Origin: Aquificaceae bacterium
Lineage (GTDB): Bacteria; Aquificota; Aquificia; Aquificales; Aquificaceae
Length of the DNA: 5,223 bases
Assembly (NCBI GenBank): GCA_027049085.1
Contig: JALTVH010000108.1
Location: 1-5,223, forward strand
Reading direction: 5' to 3'
The translations under genes and the position numbers were made by a program. The notes under the pieces are model-generated. The model was not told the DNA's origin. It ran no database searches and saw nothing but the letters and a program-made list of their open reading frames with translations. The number at the start of each line of letters is the position of its first letter. The stretch's first letter is position 1. Below are positions 1 through 5,223 of the stretch, piece after piece.

Positions 1-384
1 CTCTACGAGGTCATCGGCCTGGAGTGTTCCGTGAAACCTCAGGACAGGCCTTCCCCTGAAGTCGGTAACAACGGTAAAGGGTGTGCCTCTCCCCCCATAT
101 TTCAGGAAATCCTTTCTGTCCCTGTCCACATCAAGAAGAAGCAAAACAAAGTTTCTTTTCAAAAAGGACTCTACTCTTTCATCGGTCAGGACTCTATCGT
201 AAATCTCACACCAGCTACACCAGACAGCTCTGAAGTATATAAAAACCTTCCTTCCGCTATCCTCCGCCAGCCGGTAGGCTCTTGCTGGTTCCCTTTCCCA
301 ACTTTCAAATAAGGGCTCACTCTTTCGCGTCTTACAGGAAAAAACAAGAGGTAAAATTACCAGCAATATCAGAAGCGCTTTCAC
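1..384 (-). CDS. Thioredoxin-fold lipoprotein, N-terminal part (3' end outside window)
   Basis: The reverse strand reads open from GTG at 384-382 to the window edge, giving 128 codons without a stop. Residues 1-16 form a lipoprotein signal (one Lys, a hydrophobic core, then LVFS) and C17 is the predicted lipidated cysteine, so the protein probably sits on the outer face of the inner membrane or in the periplasm. Residues about 45-128 look like a thioredoxin fold: a beta strand KVFIYF, the redox motif WCSWC with C56 and C59, a strand LLLLDVD, and the cis-proline loop GTPF with P102. The region around the motif resembles the DsbD C-terminal domain and other periplasmic thioredoxin-like proteins. 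The likely role is thiol-disulfide exchange on exported proteins or cytochromes; the exact partner is unknown. GTG is chosen because it gives a complete lipoprotein signal; no ATG or TTG is in frame just upstream and no Shine-Dalgarno is well placed. The gene diverges from the protease gene. Confidence 0.85.
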   Translation of the reverse strand, partial: MKALLILLVILPLVFSCKTRKSEPLFESWEREPARAYRLAEDSGRKVFIYFRAVWCSWCEIYDRVLTDERVESFLKRNFVLLLLDVDRDRKDFLKYGGRGTPFTVVTDFRGRPVLRFHGTLQADDLVE

Positions 385-400
385 ACAATTAAAATATAGA
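385..400. promoter_or_regulatory. Sixteen-base AT-rich gap between divergent start codons
   Basis: The only non-coding DNA between the thioredoxin-like lipoprotein gene (start 384, minus) and the protease gene (start 401, plus) is this A+T-rich stretch. On the minus strand TATATT (398-393) looks like a -10 element and would place transcription start almost on the GTG. On the plus strand the ATTAAAATATA run (388-398) could hold a -10 element for a nearly leaderless protease mRNA. I found no convincing -35 hexamer at normal spacing for either, and no Shine-Dalgarno. Promoters must overlap coding DNA or produce very short leaders. Assignment is by position and base composition only. Confidence 0.35.
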
Positions 401-2059
401 ATGCCCTTGAAAACATCACTTCTGCTTGCTCTGTTCCTTCTGACAGGCGCAGTATTTGGAGAGCACTTCCTCTTGAAATCTCCTACAGCACCCCCTTCGG
501 GGGTAAAGGTTATTAAAAAGGTTTCTGAAAATGTCTACCTGATTGAAGGACCCGTCAAGGCGGATGGTTTTACCGCAGAACCAAATTACACACTTAAGGC
601 TCTTGGTATCCCCAATGATACCTGTACTTTAGACAGATGGGACCTCACCTTCATTGAAGCCTTCAGGGCATGGGACCTGTCAACGGGATCAGGAACCGTG
701 TTCATAGGGATCGCCGACACTGGTGTTGACTACAACCATCCTGACCTTCAGCCCAACCTCTACCGTAATATCGCAGACTGCGACTACGACGGGGTTGACG
801 ACGACGGTAACGGATATGTGGATGACTGTTACGGTGTTAACTTCCTCTGTTACCCAGACGGAAGCTACAATCCCGGTGCACCCGGGTGTAATAAGCCCGA
901 TGCTTTTGACGACAACGGGCACGGAACCCACCTTGCAGGGATCATAGGTGCTGCCGGGAACAACTCTTACCTCATACCAGGCATCCTCTGGGATGTCAAA
1001 ATCATACCCTGCAAGTTTTTAAACAGTGGAGGCGTGGGCGACATAGCGGGGGAAATAGCTTGCCTTGACTATTTTCTCAGACTCAAGAGGGAAAGGGGAC
1101 TGAATATCGTCGCGGTCAACGCAAGCTATGGGGATTATTACCCAGCAAGCAGTATCCAGAGGGATAAGATAGCAGAGCTTGGAAGGGAAGGGATCCTCTA
1201 CGTTAGTGCTGCAGGCAATGATGGCTTGAACAATGAAATAATTGACTTTCATCCCTGTAATTACGACCTTCCCAATCAAATTTGCGTCGGCTCCGCAGGA
1301 CCTGGGGGCGACATCTCCGGCTTTTCTCACTTTGGTTCGAGTAAGGTCAAAATACTGGCGCCTGGGGAGGAAATACTGAGCTTGAAGACTGGAACATACG
1401 ACAATAACTGCTCCTCCTCTCTCATGAACTCATCAGGCACATCTATGGCAACAGCTTTTGTTACCGCCTCCGCGGGTCTCCTTAAAAGCAGAGAGCCCTA
1501 TCTGACCGCTGATGAGGTGAGAGAGAGAATACTGACGTCCGCAGAAGTTAGGAACAGCCTGCGTGGGAAGGTCTTTACCTGCGGATATCTTAACCTCTAC
1601 AGGAGTCTATCACCCTTGAATGTCCCAAAGCCCTGTCTTTCTGAAAGCTTTATTGACTACGGAACCGTATACTCCTGCGGTCACTACCTCAGGCGGTTTT
1701 ATATAAGGAATGTGGGTAATTCTCCCGTTAGCCTCGGTGGTTTTGCGGTTTTCGGACGGGGCTTTTATAAAGCTCACGATTCCTGTTCCTATAAAATTCT
1801 TGATACCCTTGAAGAGTGTCTTGTTGAAGTTATCTTTGACCCACCAGAGCCCGGATCCTTTTCGGGTAGCCTTGAAGGTACGATAACAGGTCCCTATTCC
1901 CGGGTAAGTGTACCTCTCAGTGGTTCTCTTGATAGAATTCCCGGGTCCCTTTACTGTCATGAAGGCTTTGGCTGTGGCGGCGAGATATTTATCATTTTTG
2001 GTTCCCTCGGGCTCGTTGTATTCATATCGGGAGTAAGGAGGATAAGGTTAAATAATTAG
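401..2059 (+). CDS. Secreted subtilisin-family (S8) serine protease, cysteine-rich, with C-terminal Ig-like domain and membrane anchor
   Basis: This 552-residue protein is an extracytoplasmic endopeptidase of the subtilase family. Residues 1-20 form a signal peptide (one Lys, Leu-rich core, cleavage likely after AVFG). Residues about 33-70 could be a short propeptide. The catalytic domain spans about 80-405: Asp D106 in GIADTGVD, His H174 in NGHGTH, oxyanion Asn N273 in SAAGND and Ser S348 in SGTSMA, so the triad is complete. An acidic loop at 126-142 (DDDGNGYVDD) is a probable calcium site common in subtilases. Residues 412-508 resemble an ASH/choice-of-anchor-D Ig-like domain (FIDYGTV, FYIRNVGNSPV, PLSG). 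Residues 519-552 hold a CGG motif, one hydrophobic helix and a basic tail, indicating a membrane anchor or sorting signal. There are 17 cysteines after the signal peptide, consistent with disulfide-stabilised folding. Disulfides are reported for an Aquifex pyrophilus subtilase (recalled, not checked). The ATG lacks a visible Shine-Dalgarno but is required for the signal peptide. It is followed 2 bases later by recN. Confidence 0.93.
   Translation: MPLKTSLLLALFLLTGAVFGEHFLLKSPTAPPSGVKVIKKVSENVYLIEGPVKADGFTAEPNYTLKALGIPNDTCTLDRWDLTFIEAFRAWDLSTGSGTVFIGIADTGVDYNHPDLQPNLYRNIADCDYDGVDDDGNGYVDDCYGVNFLCYPDGSYNPGAPGCNKPDAFDDNGHGTHLAGIIGAAGNNSYLIPGILWDVKIIPCKFLNSGGVGDIAGEIACLDYFLRLKRERGLNIVAVNASYGDYYPASSIQRDKIAELGREGILYVSAAGNDGLNNEIIDFHPCNYDLPNQICVGSAGPGGDISGFSHFGSSKVKILAPGEEILSLKTGTYDNNCSSSLMNSSGTSMATAFVTASAGLLKSREPYLTADEVRERILTSAEVRNSLRGKVFTCGYLNLYRSLSPLNVPKPCLSESFIDYGTVYSCGHYLRRFYIRNVGNSPVSLGGFAVFGRGFYKAHDSCSYKILDTLEECLVEVIFDPPEPGSFSGSLEGTITGPYSRVSVPLSGSLDRIPGSLYCHEGFGCGGEIFIIFGSLGLVVFISGVRRIRLNN
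490..504 (+). other. GC hairpin with UUCG-type loop early in the protease mRNA
   Basis: Five C at 491-495 and five G at 499-503 flank TTC, and A490 can pair with T504. In RNA this folds either as a six-pair stem with a three-base loop or as a shorter stem closed by a C(UUCG)G tetraloop, an unusually stable loop type. It lies about 90 bases into the protease coding region and encodes A-P-P-S-G just after the signal peptide. No T-run follows, so it is not an intrinsic terminator. It may slow ribosomes or simply reflect codon choice for Pro-Pro-Ser-Gly. Confidence 0.4.
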
Positions 2060-2061
2060 AG

Positions 2062-3630
2062 ATGCTGAGGACCCTCAGAATAGAAAAATTCCTCCTCATG
2101 AAAAACCTTGAGGTTGAGTTCGGCAAGGGTCTTAATGTAATAAGCGGAGAGACGGGTACAGGAAAGTCAATGACGATCTCAGCAATAGAGTTTGTTATGG
2201 GAAAAAGTGGAGACTACGAGGATGATACAGCGGTTGAGATGGAGCTGGATATGGAAGGTGAAGAGTTGATCCTCAGGCGTGAGGTCAAAAAGGGAAGGAG
2301 CAGATACTTCCTTAACGGAAGAGGAACTTCACTTTCAACCATAAGAGATATGATAGGCAAGAGCATATCGATCCAGGGCCAGAATGAATTTATCAACATC
2401 ATGAGGTCTGACTTTCAGAGGGACCTCCTTGACACTTCGGGAGGCCTGATCTCTTTAAGGGAAGAGGTTGAAAGGATCTTTGACCGGAGAAAAAAACTGG
2501 GTAACAGGTTAAAGGAGCTTTCTGAAAGAAGAGATTTCCTGAACCAGCAGAGGGATTACCTTGAGTACAGACTCAAAGAGATTGAAGAAATAGGAGTTAA
2601 CCCTGAAGAGGTTGAGGAAATCAGGGATAAGGCAAAGAAGCTCAGTTCCTTAGAGAAGATCAAACAGCACCTCAATTCCGCCCTCTACCATCTATACGGA
2701 TCTGAATATTCCGCCCATTCCCAGCTCTCCTCTGCAATAAAAGAGGTTTCCCAGCTGTCGGAGATCTCAGAGGAATTTTCGGGGATACTGAGAGACCTTG
2801 AAAACCTGAAGGAGTCCCTCTATGATGCCTACCTCAACCTTGCGGAGAGAGACTTTGACTTTTCTCAGGCTGAAGTTGACCGAATAAACGACCTTGTCTT
2901 CAGGATACAGGAACTTGAGAGAAAGTATGGCAAGCCCTACGAGGAGATAGTAAAAGAAAGCAGGAAGCTCAAAGACCAGCTTACCAACATTGAGTCCCTT
3001 GAACTTGAAATTGAGAATTTAAGGGATGAACTGTCCAAGGTGGACAGTCAGCTCAATGAGGCGTGCAGACTTCTTTCCCAGAAAAGAAGGGAAACCGCAA
3101 AGAATATTGAGAGGAAAATAGAGAAATTTCTAAGTGCCCTCGGTCTTGAACAGGCTATCGTGAGGTTTGAACTGAGCGAGGGGGAAATCAGGAGGCACGG
3201 AACAGATGAGGTGAAGCTCCTCTTTTCCTCCCACCGAGGAGAGCCAAGAGAGGTTGAAAAGACCGCCTCGGGAGGTGAGCTTTCAAGGCTTTTCCTTGCT
3301 CTATCTCTGATAATGCCCCCTGCTCGAACCTACATCTTTGACGAGGTTGATGCGGGAATATCGGGGGAAACTTCTCTGCGAGTGGCCAGACTGCTGAGGG
3401 ATCTTTCCAGAAAGATGCAGATAATTGCCATAACCCACTCCTCCGCCCTTTGTGCAGCGGGAGATGAAAACCTTATGACGGAAAAGATTGTTGTGGGTTC
3501 AGAAGCCCAAATAAAAGTTAGGAAATTAGAGGAGGATGAAAAGGTCATGGAGGTTGCAAGGCTTATGGGAGCAACCACAGAAAAGACCCTTGAAAGCGCA
3601 AGGGAACTGATCAGGATGGTGAGAGGATGA
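2062..3630 (+). CDS. recN: DNA repair protein RecN (SMC-like ATPase)
   Basis: RecN is a cytoplasmic SMC-like ATPase that acts early in double-strand break repair, holding DNA ends or sister duplexes together. The 522 residues show the full head-coil-head layout: Walker A GETGTGKS at 29-36, a Q-loop region with IQGQNEF at 104-110, a long Glu/Lys/Leu-rich coiled coil at about 130-350, ABC signature SGGELSR at 403-409, Walker B with YIFDEVD at 424-430 (D427, catalytic E428), and H-loop His H459 in AITH. It is shorter than Escherichia coli RecN (553 residues), mainly through a shorter coil. The segment after H459 departs from the usual THxPQ pattern. The ATG is fixed by the family start (short strand, then FGKGLNVISGETG) and by an in-frame TAA at 2053-2055. 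It begins 2 bases after the protease stop. The nearest strong Shine-Dalgarno (AAGGAGG, 2035-2041) is 20 bases away, so translational coupling to the protease is likely. It overlaps the next gene by ATGA. Confidence 0.95.
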   Translation: MLRTLRIEKFLLMKNLEVEFGKGLNVISGETGTGKSMTISAIEFVMGKSGDYEDDTAVEMELDMEGEELILRREVKKGRSRYFLNGRGTSLSTIRDMIGKSISIQGQNEFINIMRSDFQRDLLDTSGGLISLREEVERIFDRRKKLGNRLKELSERRDFLNQQRDYLEYRLKEIEEIGVNPEEVEEIRDKAKKLSSLEKIKQHLNSALYHLYGSEYSAHSQLSSAIKEVSQLSEISEEFSGILRDLENLKESLYDAYLNLAERDFDFSQAEVDRINDLVFRIQELERKYGKPYEEIVKESRKLKDQLTNIESLELEIENLRDELSKVDSQLNEACRLLSQKRRETAKNIERKIEKFLSALGLEQAIVRFELSEGEIRRHGTDEVKLLFSSHRGEPREVEKTASGGELSRLFLALSLIMPPARTYIFDEVDAGISGETSLRVARLLRDLSRKMQIIAITHSSALCAAGDENLMTEKIVVGSEAQIKVRKLEEDEKVMEVARLMGATTEKTLESARELIRMVRG

Positions 3631-4043
3631 AGAGGGAGTTTTCCGCGGGTGGAGTTCTCTTTAAGGGTTCCGAGGTTCTCCTCATTAAAAATCCCTCCGG
3701 CGTGTGGACCTTTCCCAAGGGCAACATTGAGGAGGGGGAAACCCCGGAGGAAACTGCGGTAAGGGAGGTCCTTGAGGAAACAGGCGTTGAGGGAAAGATA
3801 TTAAAAGACCTCGGAACGATAAATTACTGGTACGTTCTGAAGGGTGAAAAGGTCTTTAAAACCGTCAGGTATTTCCTGATGGAATATGTAAAGGGTAATC
3901 CCAAACCATCCTGGGAGGTTGAGGATGCAAGATTCTTTCCCATCAGTGATGCTGGCAAGCTTTTAAAATACAAAGGAGATAAGGAAATCTTCTCAAAGGC
4001 TACCTCTGCCCTCAGGGCCCCAAATTCTCCCGAACTTTTCTAA
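3627..4043 (+). CDS. Nudix hydrolase, probable Ap4A (diadenosine tetraphosphate) hydrolase
   Basis: This 138-residue Nudix enzyme cleaves a nucleoside diphosphate linked to another group, using Mg2+. The Nudix box is complete at residues 32-54 (G32, E38, REVLEETGV at 46-54), with the metal-binding glutamates in REVLEE. The whole protein, from EFSAGGVLFK through FPKGNIE and SWEVEDARFFP to YKGDKEIF, strongly resembles the Aquifex aeolicus Ap4A hydrolase as I recall it, so hydrolysis of Ap4A to ATP and AMP is the best guess; RppH-like mRNA 5'-pyrophosphohydrolase activity is an alternative. Clearing alarmone-like dinucleotides suits a housekeeping role. Its ATG overlaps the recN stop (ATGA, 3627-3630) with GAGAGG directly before it, indicating coupled translation. 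The last 16 codons and stop overlap the tsaD end on the other strand. That tail (ALRAPNSPELF) does not match the recalled homologue and may be a recent extension. Confidence 0.92.
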   Translation: MKREFSAGGVLFKGSEVLLIKNPSGVWTFPKGNIEEGETPEETAVREVLEETGVEGKILKDLGTINYWYVLKGEKVFKTVRYFLMEYVKGNPKPSWEVEDARFFPISDAGKLLKYKGDKEIFSKATSALRAPNSPELF

Positions 4044-5021
4044 GGGTATTGAAGGATCACCGTTGAGGTCACTTCCCGCTGTTACGCCGAGTTGCAGACG
4101 CATTAACCCTGCCCTTGCGACCATCAGTGCGTTATCGGTGCAGAGCTCAAGGGGCGGTATAATTAGATCAAAGCCCATCGCCCCTGCGAGCTCTGTTAGC
4201 TTCTCTCTCAGTAAAGAGTTTGCCGAAACACCTCCGGCGACCACAAGCCTTTGAACCCCTGTTTCTTCCACCGCTTTCCTAACCTTGCTTATAAGAACAT
4301 CCACAACAGCCTTCTGAAAAGATGCACATAGGTCCTCCGCCTTAGCATCTTTTTCCTTTTGGACCAGCTTGATCATTGCGGTTTTGAGTCCGCTGAAGGA
4401 AAAGTTGAGGTCACCGGAGTCCTCAAGAGGTCTGGGAAGGCTGTAGCGAGGAGTTCCCTCCCTAGCAAGCCTGTCAATTACAGGTCCACCCGGATAACCG
4501 AGGCCCAGAACCCTTGCGACTTTGTCGTAGGCTTCCCCAACCGCATCGTCAAGCGTTCCGCCAAGAAACCTGTACCTGCTGAATTCTTCAACAAGGTAAA
4601 AGTCCGTATGTCCACCCGAAACGATAAGGGCAAGGAAGGGATACTCAGGATCAGACTCTATGAAAGGCGAAAAGATGTGTGCCTCAAGGTGGTGAACGGG
4701 AACAACGGGGACACCGAGGTTGAAAGAAACCGCCTTTGCAAAGGCAACCCCCACCACAAGGGAGAGAATTAGACCTGGTGTAACGGTTACCGATACAGAC
4801 TGTAATCTCTGCAGGTCAACAGGGCATTCTCTGTGAAGCTGGTCAAAGAGGTAGAGAATGTTCCTCGTGTGCTCCCGTGCAGATAACTCTGGAACCACGC
4901 CCCCGTGGGGAGAGTGTATTTTTGCCTGAGAGAGGAGGATAGTACCAAGGGGTCCCTTTTCACTGTCAAGAACCGCTAAAGCGGTTTCATCGCAGGAGGT
5001 TTCCACACCAAGGGTGTTCAT
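3993..5021 (-). CDS. tsaD: tRNA N6-adenosine threonylcarbamoyltransferase TsaD
   Basis: TsaD transfers the threonylcarbamoyl group from threonylcarbamoyl-AMP to A37 of ANN-decoding tRNAs, giving t6A, with TsaB and TsaE as partners in bacteria (none is in this window). The 342 residues match the usual length and the Kae1/TsaD (formerly Gcp/YgjD) ASKHA fold. Visible signatures are GVETSCDETA at 5-14, GGVVPELSAREH at 40-51, metal-binding H111 and H115 in HHLEAH, the phosphate loop VSGGHTD at 134-140, GEAYDKVAR at 162-170, FSFSGLKTA at 207-215, AGGVSANSLLR at 262-272, and CTDNA at 294-298 with metal ligand D296. The start is fixed by the N-terminal strand. The ATG overlaps the stop of the upstream S41 peptidase gene (ATGA on the minus strand), so the two are probably co-transcribed and translationally coupled. 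The 3' end overlaps the convergent Nudix gene by 51 bases. It was formerly called a glycoprotease because of an early misassignment. Confidence 0.97.
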   Translation of the reverse strand: MNTLGVETSCDETALAVLDSEKGPLGTILLSQAKIHSPHGGVVPELSAREHTRNILYLFDQLHRECPVDLQRLQSVSVTVTPGLILSLVVGVAFAKAVSFNLGVPVVPVHHLEAHIFSPFIESDPEYPFLALIVSGGHTDFYLVEEFSRYRFLGGTLDDAVGEAYDKVARVLGLGYPGGPVIDRLAREGTPRYSLPRPLEDSGDLNFSFSGLKTAMIKLVQKEKDAKAEDLCASFQKAVVDVLISKVRKAVEETGVQRLVVAGGVSANSLLREKLTELAGAMGFDLIIPPLELCTDNALMVARAGLMRLQLGVTAGSDLNGDPSIPLEKFGRIWGPEGRGSL

Positions 5022-5223
5022 GCAGCATTTTTATGGTCTATACGTGCCTTGAGGACCTCCAAAGCTTTTTTGAGCTGAAGGTCAAGGTCGGGGAGCAGAA
5101 TAACCTTTTTGCCATTGCCCTCAATCCTCATCTTCCTAATTTTCTCAGCGAGCTGTTCCCATCTCTTTTCGTCCATGGCTACCTTTACGTCCGGGTCAAT
5201 GCCCTTTTTGTGTATCAGGCTCC
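5018..5223 (-). CDS. C-terminal processing (S41) protease, C-terminal 67 residues only
   Basis: On the minus strand the frame starting with AGC at 5221-5219 is open to TGA at 5020-5018, giving the last 67 residues of a gene that begins outside the window. The segment HKKGIDPDVKV near its start matches the conserved end of the S41/Ctp catalytic domain, where the family has KGIxPDxxV after the active-site region. The later DLDLQLKKALEVLKAR matches the usual tail, in which D-x-QL-x-KALE-x-L is common. Family members are envelope proteases with a PDZ domain and a Ser-Lys dyad that trim C-termini of exported proteins; the dyad and PDZ are not visible here, so activity cannot be judged. Its stop overlaps the tsaD start by ATGA, placing it first in a shared transcript. 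An unrelated protein with a similar tail is possible but less likely. Confidence 0.68.
   Translation of the reverse strand, partial: SLIHKKGIDPDVKVAMDEKRWEQLAEKIRKMRIEGNGKKVILLPDLDLQLKKALEVLKARIDHKNAA

Noticed and set aside
31..312. Plus-strand open frame of 93 codons at the left edge
   Set aside because: It lies antisense to the thioredoxin-like lipoprotein, whose signal, CSWC motif and cis-Pro are clear; its own product is low-complexity with no recognisable domain.
874..892. GC palindrome GGTGCACC in the protease gene
   Set aside because: It is short, encodes Pro-Gly-Ala-Pro-Gly in the expected frame, and shows no sign of repeat or regulatory function.
723..947. Thr/Val-rich open frames on both strands (723-947 plus, 689-931 minus)
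   Set aside because: Low-complexity products arise from the GAC/GAT-rich acidic loop of the protease read in other frames.
1019..1960. Minus-strand open frames (1019-1330 and 1610-1960) inside the protease gene
   Set aside because: They are antisense to the subtilase catalytic and Ig-like domains and encode nothing recognisable.
2035..2041. AAGGAGG as the ribosome binding site of recN
   Set aside because: It is 20 bases before the ATG, beyond normal spacing, and the upstream frame is closed by TAA at 2053-2055, so no earlier start can use it.
4008..4018. GCCC-TCA-GGGC hairpin as a terminator between the convergent genes
   Set aside because: The stem has only four pairs, sits inside both coding regions, and has no T-run on either strand.
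4359..4772. Plus-strand open frame of 137 codons inside tsaD
   Set aside because: Antisense to highly conserved TsaD motifs; Arg/Lys/Asn-rich product typical of a shadow frame, with no domain.

Overview
The window looks like a compact chromosomal stretch from a thermophilic bacterium of the Aquificaceae type (Aquifex/Hydrogenobacter relatives). The best evidence is the small Nudix protein, which closely resembles, from memory, the structurally characterised Aquifex aeolicus Ap4A hydrolase (start MKxEFSAGGVLFK, then FPKGNIE and a late YKGDKEIF). Other support is the very tight packing: start codons 16 bases apart, ATGA overlaps, convergent genes that overlap, and weak or absent Shine-Dalgarno sequences. 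The assignment is an inference and no search was run.

Layout. At the left edge (1-384, minus strand) is the N-terminal part of a lipoprotein with a thioredoxin fold and a CSWC active site. It starts at GTG. Sixteen bases away, on the plus strand, begins a three-gene run. The first gene is a secreted S8 (subtilisin-family) serine protease that is rich in cysteine and ends in an Ig-like domain and a C-terminal membrane anchor (401-2059). The second is the recN DNA-repair gene, 2 bases after the protease stop (2062-3630). The third is the Nudix hydrolase, which overlaps recN by ATGA (3627-4043). Facing this run on the minus strand are tsaD, the catalytic subunit for tRNA t6A modification (3993-5021), and, upstream of it and overlapping by ATGA, the C-terminus of an S41 C-terminal processing protease (5018-5223, partial). 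The tsaD and Nudix genes overlap tail to tail by 51 bases.

Functional grouping. recN (double-strand break repair), the Nudix hydrolase (nucleotide house-cleaning) and tsaD (translation fidelity) are housekeeping genes. The envelope genes are more interesting. A thioredoxin-like lipoprotein lies head to head with an exported protease carrying 17 cysteines after its signal peptide, which suggests a link between extracytoplasmic disulfide handling and protease folding. There is no non-coding stretch longer than 16 bases. I saw no RNA gene, mobile element, CRISPR array or credible terminator. I did not find a clearly new biological system; the divergent redox/protease pair and the protease's C-terminal anchor are the items most worth a second look.
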